Below are positions 53,774-64,000 of a stretch of DNA of 64,000 nt, in pieces (positions within the stretch are counted from its first letter, which is position 1; each line of letters begins with the position of its first letter). Both the position numbers and the translations under genes were made by a program. The notes under the pieces are model-generated. The model was not told where the DNA came from. It made no database searches and saw only the letters and a list, made by a program, of their open reading frames with translations. The stretch lies in NCBI GenBank assembly GCA_017304655.1, contig JAFKLY010000003.1:434001-498000 (forward strand), in the 5' to 3' direction. Origin of the DNA: Sphingomonas sp. (GTDB lineage Bacteria; Pseudomonadota; Alphaproteobacteria; Sphingomonadales; Sphingomonadaceae).

Positions 53774-56179
53774 ATGACAAAACGGTCAATGCTTTTGACA
53801 GCTGCCAGTTGGGTCGCCGCGGCCGCCGGGGTGCTCGCCGCCACCGGACCTGTACAGGCCCAGACTGCGACGGCCTCAACCCCGACCGACGGTGCCGCAA
53901 CCGCATCGCCGGACACGAACGGGTCCGCCAATCAGGTCGAGGAAATCGTCGTAACCGCGCAGTTCCGCGAGCAAAATCTGCAAAGGACGCCCTTGGCGAT
54001 TACCGCTGTCTCCGGCGCCATGATGGAAGCGCGTAGCCAGAACACCATCGCAGACATCGCGAACCAGGCCCCGTCTGTAACGCTCAAGCCCAATTCGGCA
54101 TTTTTCGGGCCATCGCTGGCGGCCAACATCCGCGGCGTCGGCCAATTTGACTTCCACCCTGCCCTTGAGCCCGGCGTCGGCCTGTATGTCGACGATGTCT
54201 ATTATTCGACGTTGACCGGCTCGATCCTCGATCTGCTCGATGTCGATCGGGTTGAAATTTCCCGCGGGCCGCAGGGAACCCTGTCGGGCAAGAACTCGAT
54301 CGGCGGATCGATAAAGCTCTATTCCAAGCGGCCGCAGGGCGACGGTTCGGGCTATGCTTCGCTGACCTATGGCAGCCGCAGCCGTATCGACGTGAGAGGC
54401 GCGATCGACGTCGGCCTGACGAACGAACTGGCCTTGCGCGTCGCAGGGGTCAGCCGCGCGCAGGATGGCTATGTCAGCCGCCTTGACTATGGCTGCGTCA
54501 ATCCCGGTCAGGGCATTCCGGCTGTCCGCGATGCCCCCAACTGCCTCATGTCCAAGCAAGGCGAGGTCGGCTTCCGCGCCATCCGGGCGCAATTGCGCTA
54601 TCAGGCGACCCCGGATCTCGAATTCAACATCATCGGGGACTATACGCGCGAAAAGCATGAAATGGCGGGATCGGTTCTGACCGATGCCAGCTACAATGGC
54701 ACTGGTGACATCAATCCGTTCCCCACGCCCCAGCGGTTCGATGCGCGGTTCATCTGCGGCCGTTATTGCAACTATGCGGCCTATGAATCGCCGGCCGACG
54801 GGGCGCTTGCGCGCTCGGTGATCGACGGGCAGGTCAACTACAAGGGCTGGGGCGTTTCAGGCCAGGTCGAGTGGAAAGTGGCGGACGGACTCCAGATCGT
54901 CGGCATCACTGCCTACCGCTGGTATGATTCCATCTTCACCGCCGAAGATGACCTCTCACCGATGAGCCATGGCCTTGGCGGCCCCAACCAACTGAAATTC
55001 CATTCGTGGAGCAATGAGCTGCGTCTGAATGGCGATGTCGCCGATCGCCTCCATTACACGGTCGGTGGCTTCATCATGGACCAGGACATTCTCTACACCG
55101 CCCGGCAGGACCTGCGTTACACCCCGGGGAGCCCCCTGGTGTTCGTCTCGGGCGATCCGGTACCCAGCTTTACGCGGGCCGCCTTTGCTCACGCCGCCTT
55201 CGACGTGACCGACCGGCTGACAGCCACTGCGGGCATTCGCTACACCAAGGAAGGCAAGGACTACAGCTATCGCCGGCGCGATCGGAACGGCAACCTCTTG
55301 TCAGGCCAGAACGGCCTGCTCGATGGCCGAACCGGCAGCTATCGAGGCGATCGCTGGGATTATCGCGCCAATCTGGCCTACCAGATCACGGACGATGTGA
55401 ACTCTTACATCCAATATTCGACCGGCTTCAAAGGCGGTGGCGTCAATCCCCGCCCCTTCGCCTATACCCAGGTCCAGCCGTTCGCTCCCGAGACACTGGC
55501 CACCTGGGAACTTGGCGTGAAGTCTGAACTGCTCGACCGCAAGGTTCGCCTCAATCTCGCTGTCTTTTCATCGAAATACCGCGACATTCAGTTGATCCTC
55601 AACACCTGCCCGCAATTCAACCCGCCCGGCATTCCCGCCACGGCGACGTTCCCCTGCGGCTTGCCCGCGAACGTCGGCACCGCGCGTATCCGCGGGTTTG
55701 AGATTGAATCCTCGATCCGGCCCGTGGCCGGGATGTTGATCGACGCGGCGCTCAGCCACGTCGATTTCAAATATCTCACCATCGCACCGGCGGCAGGCGG
55801 ACCCGGGAACCCCGCCGGCGTCCAGTTTGGCATGGTGCCGCCTTATACACCCAAGTGGAAATGGAGCATCGGCGCGCAATACCGCATCGAGGCCGGCAAC
55901 CTGGGCACCTTCACGCCCCGGTTCGATATCAGCCACCAATCGGATGCCTGGGGAACCGCGGTCAATCAGAACCGCACCCGCATCCCGGCCTATACCGTCT
56001 CCAACGCGCGCGTGACGTGGCGCAATGTCGGCGAGGATATCGAAGCCTCGGTTGAGGTGACCAACCTCTTCAACAAATATTATTATCTCACCACCACGGA
56101 AATCAGCGGCCCGGCTGGAGCCAACGCGCAGCCAGCGCGTCCACGCGAATGGGCAATCACGCTCAAGAAAAAGTTCTGA
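53774..56179 (+). CDS. TonB-dependent outer-membrane receptor
   Basis: 801 aa. The signal peptide ends near PVQAQ (residue 30), a TonB box-like EEIVVTAQFRE lies near residue 56, the plug includes FHPALEPGVGLYVDDVYY and VERVEISRGP-type sequence (here DRVEISRGPQGTLSGKNSIG), and the last strand is AITLKKKF. It resembles the other two receptors strongly. AGAGGAGGG is upstream. It directly follows the AAHS carrier gene in the same direction, so both probably serve one substrate. Confidence 0.93.
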   Translation: MTKRSMLLTAASWVAAAAGVLAATGPVQAQTATASTPTDGAATASPDTNGSANQVEEIVVTAQFREQNLQRTPLAITAVSGAMMEARSQNTIADIANQAPSVTLKPNSAFFGPSLAANIRGVGQFDFHPALEPGVGLYVDDVYYSTLTGSILDLLDVDRVEISRGPQGTLSGKNSIGGSIKLYSKRPQGDGSGYASLTYGSRSRIDVRGAIDVGLTNELALRVAGVSRAQDGYVSRLDYGCVNPGQGIPAVRDAPNCLMSKQGEVGFRAIRAQLRYQATPDLEFNIIGDYTREKHEMAGSVLTDASYNGTGDINPFPTPQRFDARFICGRYCNYAAYESPADGALARSVIDGQVNYKGWGVSGQVEWKVADGLQIVGITAYRWYDSIFTAEDDLSPMSHGLGGPNQLKFHSWSNELRLNGDVADRLHYTVGGFIMDQDILYTARQDLRYTPGSPLVFVSGDPVPSFTRAAFAHAAFDVTDRLTATAGIRYTKEGKDYSYRRRDRNGNLLSGQNGLLDGRTGSYRGDRWDYRANLAYQITDDVNSYIQYSTGFKGGGVNPRPFAYTQVQPFAPETLATWELGVKSELLDRKVRLNLAVFSSKYRDIQLILNTCPQFNPPGIPATATFPCGLPANVGTARIRGFEIESSIRPVAGMLIDAALSHVDFKYLTIAPAAGGPGNPAGVQFGMVPPYTPKWKWSIGAQYRIEAGNLGTFTPRFDISHQSDAWGTAVNQNRTRIPAYTVSNARVTWRNVGEDIEASVEVTNLFNKYYYLTTTEISGPAGANAQPARPREWAITLKKKF

Positions 56180-56185
56180 GGTGAT

Positions 56186-56207
56186 GGGGCCGACTGCGGT
56201 CGGCCCC
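56186..56207 (+). terminator. Terminator after the third TonB receptor
   Basis: A perfect 9-bp GC stem (GGGGCCGAC with its complement) around TGCG, 6 bp past the receptor stop and followed by TTCC. Confidence 0.75.
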
Positions 56208-56351
56208 TTCCCCGGATCGGGAAGGCCACATGGAAGGCCACGCAACGGTTTGATCTCGATTTGCCTTCCGCCGGCCCGGTCAGGCCATCAAGGCACCCAC
56301 GCTGATCCGCCGCTCGCCACGGCACGCATTGTCCGATAAACGGTCCGCGTC

Positions 56352-57248
56352 ATGATCGTTCGCCCCAAACCCGGCCTCAGGGAACTGCTGTTCGCCCTGC
56401 ACGGCACGATCCTCGTCCACATCATCGGACGGATCGCGCTCATCGCGCTCGTCAGCATCGGCGCGATCATCGCCGCGCGCGAATGGCCAGGCATGTTCGC
56501 GCAGATCAGCGCCATTCCGTTCGCGCTCATCGGCATCTCGCTCTCCATCTTCATGAGCTTTCGCAACAGCGCTTGCCATGAGCGCTGGTGGGAGGGCCGC
56601 AAGCTGTGGGGCGCGCTCATCATCGCCTGCCGCTCTGTGGCCCGGCTGACGAGCACGCTGGATCTGGCCGATCGCGCCGTGCTGTTGCGCGGCCTGTGCG
56701 GCTTCACGCTCGGTCTGGCAGCGCGGCTGCGCGGCACGGACGAGGTCGGCGCCATCACCCGCTGGTGCGGCGACGGCCCGTGGACCCAGGCCCCGAACCC
56801 GACCGACACGGTGCTCCGGCAGCTCGGCACGCATGGCCTCCAGCTGATGCACGCCGGCCGGATCGACCCCATTCATCACAGCCTGATCGACGGCCAGCTC
56901 AGCGCGCTCGCGCAAGTGCAGGCCGGCTGCGAGCGCATCGCCACAACGCCGGTGCCGTTCACTTATTCGCTGATCCTGCACCGCACCACTTATGTCTTCT
57001 GCCTCGTCCTTCCCTTTGCGCTGGCCGGTGCGCTCGGCTGGTGGACGCTGCTGCCGGTGCTGCTCGCGAGCTATACCTTCTTCGGCCTCGATGCGCTGGG
57101 CGATCAGCTGGAGGATCCCTTTGGCCTCGAACCCAATGACCTGCCGCTGGACGCGATGAGCCGCACGGTGGAGCGGGAGATGCTGGCCGCGCTCGGCATT
57201 ACTGAGCTGCCGCCCGCGCTGGAACCACAGCGCTACATGCTCAGTTGA
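56352..57248 (+). CDS. Bestrophin family (YneE-like) membrane protein
   Basis: 298 aa. N-terminal membrane helices (LVHIIGRIALIALVSIGAII and ISAIPFALIGISLSIFMSFR) are followed by the family signature RNSACHERWWEGRKLWG. Later come QAGCERIATTPVPFTYSLIL and a pore region, then the acidic Ca-clasp-like DQLEDPFGLEPNDLPLD. Bacterial bestrophins are pentameric ion channels in the inner membrane. It stands alone between the receptor and mreB with no strong ribosome site. Physiological ion unknown. Confidence 0.9.
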   Translation: MIVRPKPGLRELLFALHGTILVHIIGRIALIALVSIGAIIAAREWPGMFAQISAIPFALIGISLSIFMSFRNSACHERWWEGRKLWGALIIACRSVARLTSTLDLADRAVLLRGLCGFTLGLAARLRGTDEVGAITRWCGDGPWTQAPNPTDTVLRQLGTHGLQLMHAGRIDPIHHSLIDGQLSALAQVQAGCERIATTPVPFTYSLILHRTTYVFCLVLPFALAGALGWWTLLPVLLASYTFFGLDALGDQLEDPFGLEPNDLPLDAMSRTVEREMLAALGITELPPALEPQRYMLS

Positions 57249-57357
57249 GACGCCGCTCCTTCAAGATCGTCGGCTGACGATGCATACCGCTGCCTATCGC
57301 GCTCGATCTTCCAAGACCTTTTGGCGCTTGCGCTGGTCAGCCGGAGGTCCATAGTAA

Positions 57358-58425
<1,068 letters not shown>

Positions 58426-58663
58426 GAGGATTGGCGAAGCGCCCCCCGGCGGCCTCGCTTTCCCGCTGTCCTACACCCCGTTTCCCATGGCAGGCCTGCC
58501 GGACGCCCGCTCTCGCCGAGAGGCGACAGGTGCGGGCGCGCACGGCTCATTCTCATGGAAGGTGTCCTATCGTCCGGTCAGGCGGCACAGGCCTGGCAGG
58601 ACAAGCGCTGGCGTCCGCCTCGCCAGCAGCCCGCGAACGGTCCGGGAAGCGGAAGTTCATGCC

Positions 58664-58695
58664 CCCCGTGCCGTGAACTTCGTGAACTTCCGGCG
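58664..58695. repeat. Dispersed 32-bp repeat, copy 2
   Basis: Identical over 32 bases to the copy at 28138-28169. Just upstream is GGAAGTTCA, the complement of TGAACTTCC within the repeat, so the copy can fold into a hairpin. It lies in the mreB-ogt gap (318 bp), in which no gene is seen. Confidence 0.7.
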
Positions 58696-58743
58696 CGGCG
58701 CGCGCTGTTGGACTGGCGCGGACTGCCTTCCGCGCGCCGCCGC

Positions 58744-59241
58744 TCAGACCGGCAGGACAATCCCTTCCAGCGCAAGCAGATGGCGCTTGGCCGCCAGCCC
58801 GCCGGCAAAGCCGGTGAGCGCGCCATTGCTGCCGATCACCCGGTGACAGGGCGCGATGATGGAGAGGGGATTGCGCCCATTGGCAGCACCGACCGCACGC
58901 ATGGCCGTGGGCCGGCCGATGGCGCGCGCAATGTCCGCATAGCTTCGCGTCTCGCCATAAGGGATGGTCAGCAGCGCCGCCCAGACGGCGCGCTGAAAAT
59001 CGGTTCCCTGAAAATCCAGCGGCAGATCGAACGCGCGGCGGGCACCCGCGAAATAGCCATCAAGCTGGCGCGCGGCCTCCTCCAGCACGGGGTGCCCACG
59101 CCCCTCAGCGAGCGGGCCAAGCCGCACCCGCGCCGGATCGTCCTTCTCCCAAAGCACTGCCGCGAGCCCCTGCCCGCTCGCCACGAGGGTGAGAACGCCC
59201 ACCGGCGAGGCCAATTTTCTGAAAGTCCGGGTCATCCTCAT
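58744..59241 (-). CDS. ogt: Methylated-DNA--protein-cysteine methyltransferase
   Basis: 165 aa. The active-site PCHRV (Cys132) and the preceding helix-turn-helix (YADIARAIGRPTAMRAVGAA followed by NGRNP) are intact. It repairs O6-alkylguanine in DNA by transferring the alkyl group to its cysteine, a single-use reaction. The small N-terminal domain without zinc-binding residues is as in Ogt. Divergent from lexA. An alternative ATG two codons downstream cannot be excluded. Confidence 0.92.
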   Translation of the reverse strand: MRMTRTFRKLASPVGVLTLVASGQGLAAVLWEKDDPARVRLGPLAEGRGHPVLEEAARQLDGYFAGARRAFDLPLDFQGTDFQRAVWAALLTIPYGETRSYADIARAIGRPTAMRAVGAANGRNPLSIIAPCHRVIGSNGALTGFAGGLAAKRHLLALEGIVLPV

Positions 59242-59356
59242 CTATCCCTTCGCCCGCAGTGCCCGCCCCTCTTAGCGCGATGGGCCGCCCGGCCTTCCCA
59301 CCGCTTGCGTTCAAAGCAATCGCATCGCTTGACTTGCCGCGATTCGTTTCCTAAAC

Positions 59357-59371
59357 GTTCCCCGTCCGTTC
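59357..59371 (+). promoter_or_regulatory. Alphaproteobacterial SOS box upstream of lexA
   Basis: GTTC-N7-GTTC, the exact LexA-binding consensus of alphaproteobacteria, 18 bp before the lexA start. LexA should repress its own gene here. The divergent ogt start is 116 bp away and might share control. Confidence 0.88.
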
Positions 59372-59389
59372 CACTCCACGGGGGCCGCC

Positions 59390-60094
59390 ATGCTGACCGC
59401 CAAGCAACAGCAACTGCTCAGCTACATCAAGCAGCATCTCGATCAGGGCGGCGTTTCGCCGAGTTTCGAGGAAATGAAGGAAGCGCTCGACCTCAAGTCG
59501 AAGTCGGGCATTCATCGCCTGATCAGCGCGCTGGAAGAGCGCGGCTTCATCCGCCGCCTGCCCAATCGCGCCCGCGCGCTTGAAGTGCTCAAACTGCCCG
59601 ATGGCATGACCGTGCCGGCACGCCTGGCAACGAGCGCGCCGTCAGCCGATGTCGTGCCGCTGCGCAAGACGCCCGCCATCCCGCCGCGCGCCACGCCGAT
59701 CGCAGCGAATGACGTCGTCGAGATTCCACTGCACGGGCGCATCGCCGCGGGCATGCCGATCGAGGCCATGGAAGGACAGTCCATGCTGTCCGTGCCGGCC
59801 GCGCTGCTCGGCACCGGCGATCATTATGCGCTGGAAGTCTCCGGCGATTCGATGATCGAGGCCGGTATCTTCGATGGCGACTACGCCCTGATCCAGCGCA
59901 CGGAAACGGCACGTGCCGGCCAGATCGTCGTCGCGCTGATCGACGATGCGGAGGCGACACTCAAATATTTCCAGCCAGAGGGCCGCAAGGTCCGGCTCGA
60001 TCCGGCCAATCGCGAGTATGAACCGCAAGTCTATGACGCGCATCAGGTGCGGATCCAGGGACGGCTCGCGGGGCTGCTGCGGCGCTATAACTGA
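59390..60094 (+). CDS. lexA: LexA repressor
   Basis: 234 aa. The N-terminal winged HTH reads [17 protein letters not shown] and [17 protein letters not shown]. The self-cleavage site is Ala120-Gly121 (RIAAGMP), with the catalytic Ser154 (SGDSMIEAG) and Lys192 (EATLKYF). A linker of about 40 residues joins the two halves. It represses SOS genes until RecA-ssDNA triggers cleavage. The upstream box shows autoregulation. The lexA-comEC-gltX-gltA order is usual in sphingomonads. Confidence 0.97.
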   Translation: MLTAKQQQLLSYIKQHLDQGGVSPSFEEMKEALDLKSKSGIHRLISALEERGFIRRLPNRARALEVLKLPDGMTVPARLATSAPSADVVPLRKTPAIPPRATPIAANDVVEIPLHGRIAAGMPIEAMEGQSMLSVPAALLGTGDHYALEVSGDSMIEAGIFDGDYALIQRTETARAGQIVVALIDDAEATLKYFQPEGRKVRLDPANREYEPQVYDAHQVRIQGRLAGLLRRYN

Positions 60095-60214
60095 GGCGTC
60101 GCGCTTGAACGGCATGGACCGGCGTCTTTCACCGGCCGTGCCTTGAAACAAGACATGCGGGCTTGATCGCACGGACGGAGACATGTGGGAGTGTTTTCGC
60201 CGGGCCGGACGAGG

Positions 60215-60248
60215 AAAAGGCGGGATCGTGCTGCGATCTCGCCTTTTT
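60215..60248. terminator. Bidirectional terminator between lexA and comEC
   Basis: Arms of about 14 bases (AAAAGGCGGGATCG and its near complement) around TGCTG, with an A-run before and a T-run after, so it can stop both the rightward lexA and the leftward comEC transcripts. Confidence 0.85.
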
Positions 60249-60312
60249 ATGTGTCTTGAATAGCGCTGGCTGGTTGCTGATCTCGGTATCTCTCCCAGCC
60301 TGCTCAAAAGCG

Positions 60313-62469
60313 CTACCGCATTGAACCGCCGGACACCCAGGGATGGCTATCGCCCGGATCACGACCGCCGATCAGCCTGCGATCGCCGAGCATGATCAGC
60401 GCGCCGCCCATGGCGCCCAGCGCCGGCCTGTCGAGCTTGGCCCAGCGAGGCGTGCAGCCGCGCGGGAGCCGGCGGTCGGAAATCGCGATATCCGCCCGCG
60501 CGCAAGCTTGGGTCAACGCCTGCCATGGCAGCCGTAGCGTCGTGCGCGTTGCCAGCAGGCGAACCGGCGTGCCGCCCCGCACCGGCAAATCGACCATGCA
60601 CAGATCACGCGAACAGGTGGCGCCCGCCATGTCCGGCAGCGCCGCAAATTCCCCCTCATAGGCAGCCGTTTCGCCCAGCGTCGTGCGGATATAATCGCCG
60701 GCCCGTTCTCGCAGCAACGCCAGCTCGCCATTCGCCGTACGCACCGCGACATGCCGCCCGTCCGCCGTCACCAGCACGTCCGGCGCAGGCGCGGTCAGTG
60801 TGAGCATCAGTCCCGCCAACGCCACGGGCGCACCCAGCCAGCGCACGCGCCCGTGCCAGAGCATCATCCAGAGGAAGGCCAGCATCGTCACCACGAACAC
60901 GGCGCCGCTCGTCACCGGCGCGGCCATGGTCGCATAAGGCTGGCTCGCCACAAGATGCGCCACGCCGAGCAGGAAGCGCAAGGCAAGCCCGACCACCCAC
61001 CAGACGGGCGCGCCGAGCCCGACCAGATCGAGCAGGAGCGCCAGGATCTCCGCCGGCATGACCACGAAGCTGGTGAGCGGAATGGCGATCATGTTGGCCG
61101 CTGCGCCGAGAAGGCCAGCCCGATGGAAATGCGCGAAGGCGATGGGTGCCAGCACGATCTCGACCACGAGGCCGGTCGCGAGCAAAGCCAGCGCATGGCG
61201 AGCGAAACGACGCGCGCGCCCCTCCTCGCGCCGCTCGAACAACGCGTGGGCGCGCGGATGCTCATAGAGCGCAACGATCGCGGTCACGGCAGCAAAACTC
61301 ATCTGGAAACTGGGGCCGATTACCGATTCAGGCCAGAAGATCATGACGAACAGCGCGCCGGTCGCGATGAGGCGCAAGCTGATCGCCTCTCGCCCGAGCG
61401 CCAGCCCGCCGATGACCAGTAGGGCTGCGATGCAGGAGCGGACGGTCGGCACCTGCGCGCCCGTCAACAGCGTGTAGCCGATTCCAGCCGCCGCGCCGAT
61501 GCAGGCGGCAATGAGCAGCACCGGCCAGCGCAGCGCGAGGCGCGGTGATAGGGCGAGGAGCCGCCAGGCGATCACCATCACCCCGCCGATCAGCCCGGAG
61601 ACATGCAGGCCGCTGATCGACAGCAGATGCGCGAGGCCACTGCGGCGCATCGCGTCGGCATCCGGCGCGGCGATGTTGCTCTGGTCTCCCGTCGCCAGCG
61701 CCACCGCAATCGCGCCTTCGTGCCCCGGCAGGCGCGCGGCGACATGGGCCTTGAGGCGCTGGCGCAGGCCCGCCCCCTCTCCGCTCGCAGCCAGCAGACG
61801 CACCGGCCCCAAAGCCCGGCCGGTGGCGCCGATACCCTCGAAGAAGGCGCGCCGCGCGAAATCATAAGCGCCGGGGAGCGCAGGTTGCGGCGGCGGCGTG
61901 AGCCGGGCGCGCAAGGCAATCCGGTCCCCCGTCCCCAACCCGGCTGGCACCTGATCGGGCTCGGCATTCACCCAGAGCCGCGCCGGCAGGTCCGGCCGGT
62001 CGATCGGCGCAAGATCGAGCCGGACGAGACCACGCGCCGCCAGCGGATCGGCCAGGCGCACCCGTGCATCCATCTCCACGACGGCGGGTCGCGCGAGCGG
62101 CGGCGCCCCGACCAGCAGCGCCTTGCCCCAGACGAGCAAGCACCCGGCAGCGGCCAGCACCGCGCCAGTCGCCAGCACATGCGCGAGCCGGCCACCGCGC
62201 GCCATCACGCTGCAGAGCATCGCAAGACCAAGCCAGAGCGTGACCCAGGCGATCCATTGGAATGGCGTCGGCAGCGCGAACCAGGCGCAGATGCCGGCCC
62301 CAAGGGCGATCGGCGCCCAGAGCGGTAGCTGCGCCCGTTCGCGCTCCAGCCAGGCTTCGAGGCGCGCCAACCCATCCGCCATGCCCCGGTTGCTGCGCCG
62401 CAACAGCGGGATTTGTCCCGGTGAAAAAGCCGTGCTAGGGGCGTGCTCGTTCAAACGGGTTCCCCCCAT
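60313..62469 (-). CDS. comEC: ComEC/Rec2 DNA-uptake channel protein
   Basis: 718 aa from the ATG chosen. N-terminal membrane helices and an OB-fold-like domain ([20 protein letters not shown]) lead to the competence core: [36 protein letters not shown] and a bundle of helices. A short remnant at the end replaces the metallo-beta-lactamase-like domain, its ligands being absent, as is common in alphaproteobacteria. It is believed to conduct single-stranded DNA into the cytoplasm. The start is uncertain: [12 protein letters not shown], 87 bp inside, is the alternative. It is divergent from gltX. Confidence 0.88.
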   Translation of the reverse strand: MGGTRLNEHAPSTAFSPGQIPLLRRSNRGMADGLARLEAWLERERAQLPLWAPIALGAGICAWFALPTPFQWIAWVTLWLGLAMLCSVMARGGRLAHVLATGAVLAAAGCLLVWGKALLVGAPPLARPAVVEMDARVRLADPLAARGLVRLDLAPIDRPDLPARLWVNAEPDQVPAGLGTGDRIALRARLTPPPQPALPGAYDFARRAFFEGIGATGRALGPVRLLAASGEGAGLRQRLKAHVAARLPGHEGAIAVALATGDQSNIAAPDADAMRRSGLAHLLSISGLHVSGLIGGVMVIAWRLLALSPRLALRWPVLLIAACIGAAAGIGYTLLTGAQVPTVRSCIAALLVIGGLALGREAISLRLIATGALFVMIFWPESVIGPSFQMSFAAVTAIVALYEHPRAHALFERREEGRARRFARHALALLATGLVVEIVLAPIAFAHFHRAGLLGAAANMIAIPLTSFVVMPAEILALLLDLVGLGAPVWWVVGLALRFLLGVAHLVASQPYATMAAPVTSGAVFVVTMLAFLWMMLWHGRVRWLGAPVALAGLMLTLTAPAPDVLVTADGRHVAVRTANGELALLRERAGDYIRTTLGETAAYEGEFAALPDMAGATCSRDLCMVDLPVRGGTPVRLLATRTTLRLPWQALTQACARADIAISDRRLPRGCTPRWAKLDRPALGAMGGALIMLGDRRLIGGRDPGDSHPWVSGGSMR

Positions 62470-62489
62470 CTTCGGAGCATGAGCATAGC

Positions 62490-63917
62490 GTGTCGGACGG
62501 ACTGAAAACAACGGACAAGGTCGTCACGCGCTTCGCACCCTCGCCGACAGGCTATCTGCACATTGGCGGCGCGCGCACGGCTCTGTTCAACTATCTCTTC
62601 GCGCGACACCATGGCGGCAAGTTCCTGCTGCGCATCGAGGATACCGATCGCGCCCGTTCGACCGAGCCGGCGATCGAGGCGATCTTCGACGGCCTTTCCT
62701 GGCTTGGCCTTGCCGGCGACGAGGAGCCCGTGTTCCAGTTCGCCCGCGCCCATCGCCATGCCGAAGTCGCGCATCAGATGCTGGCGGCGGGCCATGCTTA
62801 CAAATGCTTCGCCACGCAGGAAGAGCTGGCCGAGTTGCGCGAGGCGCAGCGCGCGGCCCGCCAGCCGATGCGCTATGACGGTCGCTGGCGTGATCGCGAC
62901 CCAGCCGAGGGGGGCGACAAGCCGTTCGTGATTCGCCTGAAGGCCGCGCGCGAAGGCGAAAGCGTCATCGAGGACGCCGTGCAGGGCCGTGTGGTCGTGC
63001 AGAACAGCGAGCTCGATGACATGATCCTGCTCCGCTCCGATGGCACGCCGACCTATATGCTTGCCGTGGTCGTGGACGATCACGACATGGGCGTGACGCA
63101 CGTCATCCGTGGCGACGATCATCTCAACAACGCCTTCCGTCAGCTCGGCATCATCAAGGCGATGGGCTGGCCGGTCCCGACCTATGCGCACATCCCGCTG
63201 ATCCACGGCCAGGATGGTGCCAAGCTCTCCAAGCGGCATGGCGCGATGGGCGTGGACGCGTATCGCGATCAGCTCGGCATGTTGCCGGAAGCGGTGACCA
63301 ATTATCTCCTGCGGCTGGGCTGGGGCCATGGCGATGAGGAGATCATCTCCCGCGATCGCGCGATCGAGGTGTTCGATCTGCCGGGCGTGGGCCGTTCGCC
63401 CTCGCGGTTCGACCTCAAGAAGCTCGAAAATCTGAACGGCCACTATATCCGCGAGGCGGATGACGGCCGGCTTGCCCTGCTCGTGGCCGAGCGGATGCCG
63501 CCACTGGAGGATGCCGCCGCCGCGCAGGCCCGGCTCCACAAGCTCGCCGATATCATGGGCGCGCTCAAGCCACGCGCTAAAACGCTGCTCGAGCTGACGG
63601 AAGGCGCCGCCTTCCTCTTCACCCAGCGCCCGATTCCTGTCGACGAGGCCGCGTCAAAGTTGCTAGACGGTTCCGCACGGACCCTGCTCAAGACCGTGGC
63701 CGATGCCCTTGCTCCGCTGACCGAGTGGACGCTGGAAGGCATTGAGACCGCGATCAGGACCGTGGCTGAGGATGCCGGACTTGGTCTCGGCAAGGTGGCA
63801 CAGCCACTGCGCGCCGCATTGACCGGACGGACGACCTCGCCCGGAATTTTCGACGTGCTCTATCACCTTGGTCGGGATGAGACGCTTGGACGCCTGGGCG
63901 ACCAGGTCCAGGATTGA
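62490..63917 (+). CDS. gltX: Glutamyl-tRNA synthetase
   Basis: 475 aa, class I synthetase. The HIGH-type motif is [19 protein letters not shown] near residue 16 and the KMSKS-type is [11 protein letters not shown] near residue 245. It charges tRNA-Glu (and possibly tRNA-Gln for amidation). The start is GTG: no in-frame ATG lies upstream, and the reading frame begins [19 protein letters not shown], as expected. The start is 20 bp from the divergent comEC start, so the two promoters must overlap. Confidence 0.96.
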   Translation: MSDGLKTTDKVVTRFAPSPTGYLHIGGARTALFNYLFARHHGGKFLLRIEDTDRARSTEPAIEAIFDGLSWLGLAGDEEPVFQFARAHRHAEVAHQMLAAGHAYKCFATQEELAELREAQRAARQPMRYDGRWRDRDPAEGGDKPFVIRLKAAREGESVIEDAVQGRVVVQNSELDDMILLRSDGTPTYMLAVVVDDHDMGVTHVIRGDDHLNNAFRQLGIIKAMGWPVPTYAHIPLIHGQDGAKLSKRHGAMGVDAYRDQLGMLPEAVTNYLLRLGWGHGDEEIISRDRAIEVFDLPGVGRSPSRFDLKKLENLNGHYIREADDGRLALLVAERMPPLEDAAAAQARLHKLADIMGALKPRAKTLLELTEGAAFLFTQRPIPVDEAASKLLDGSARTLLKTVADALAPLTEWTLEGIETAIRTVAEDAGLGLGKVAQPLRAALTGRTTSPGIFDVLYHLGRDETLGRLGDQVQD

Positions 63918-63952
63918 ACAAGCCGCTATTTGAGAAGCAAAGGGTTGACAGA

Positions 63953-64000
63953 ATGAGCGACAGCACAGTCAAGCTGGGAGTGGACGGCAAGGAGCTCGAA
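63953..64000 (+). CDS. gltA: Citrate synthase, N-terminal fragment
   Basis: Sixteen codons before the right edge (MSDSTVKLGVDGKELE). The sequence is how alphaproteobacterial citrate synthases begin, and gltX-gltA order is usual. AAAGGG lies upstream. Little can be proved from 16 residues. Confidence 0.7.
   Translation, partial: MSDSTVKLGVDGKELE

Overview
The window is high-GC DNA from an alphaproteobacterium, almost certainly a sphingomonad (Sphingobium/Novosphingobium/Sphingomonas type). Evidence: a protocatechuate 4,5-cleavage (lig) gene set arranged as in Sphingobium sp. SYK-6, SYK-6-style ferBA and desA genes, three large TonB-dependent receptors, a PEP-CTERM protein with the sphingomonad PEPATWAMLL signature, and an alphaproteobacterial lexA box. 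Most of the first 56 kb is a lignin-aromatic catabolism region; the last 8 kb is housekeeping.

Layout. 1-8.5 kb, all on the minus strand: start of a quinoprotein alcohol dehydrogenase, a CoA ligase, two GST-family proteins (one resembling the beta-etherase LigF), a p-cresol methylhydroxylase-type flavocytochrome with a Tat-exported partner, and a TonB receptor. 8.8-12.2 kb: a 242-aa NTF2/SnoaL-like protein (possible LdpA-type diarylpropane lyase), an SDR and a secreted tannase/feruloyl esterase. 12.3-22.4 kb: a divergent lig supercluster, lsdA-ligI-ligU-ligK leftward and a double-HTH LysR regulator, a DUF1932 dehydrogenase and ligJABC rightward. 22.5-24.9 kb: a small unknown, an aldo/keto reductase, a SnoaL protein and a hotdog thioesterase. 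25.1-27.7 kb: a lower-GC insertion with a HigB toxin, a HigA-ImmA/IrrE fusion and two unknowns. 28.3-33.5 kb: an MFS carrier, a MetE-like protein and the second TonB receptor. 33.8-42.5 kb: a cluster with a VOC protein, two dihydroxyacetophenone-dioxygenase-like cupins, an SDR, two zinc alcohol dehydrogenases, a benzoylformate decarboxylase, a DUF849 beta-keto acid cleavage enzyme and an IclR regulator. 42.5-45.2 kb: a class B3 metallo-beta-lactamase, a divergent AmpR-like regulator and a PEP-CTERM protein. 45.4-51.5 kb: a DesA-type O-demethylase, an alpha/beta hydrolase, ferBA with a MarR regulator, then tRNA-Arg. 51.6-56.2 kb: TetR regulator, AAHS-type aromatic acid carrier and the third TonB receptor. 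56.4-64 kb: bestrophin, a lone mreB, ogt, lexA, comEC, gltX and the start of gltA.

How it fits together (inference). Outer-membrane receptors and inner-membrane carriers import lignin-derived aromatics. Dimer-level enzymes (LigF-like GST, NTF2-like lyase candidate, lignostilbene dioxygenase, feruloyl esterase) release monomers. Side-chain enzymes (flavocytochrome, FerAB, benzoylformate decarboxylase, DUF849 enzyme, thioesterase) shorten the chains to aldehydes and acids. DesA removes a methyl group, and LigABCIUJK carry protocatechuate-type rings to pyruvate and oxaloacetate. The best candidate for an undescribed system is the 33.8-42.3 kb cluster, which looks built to cleave two- and three-carbon aryl ketone side chains by more than one route.
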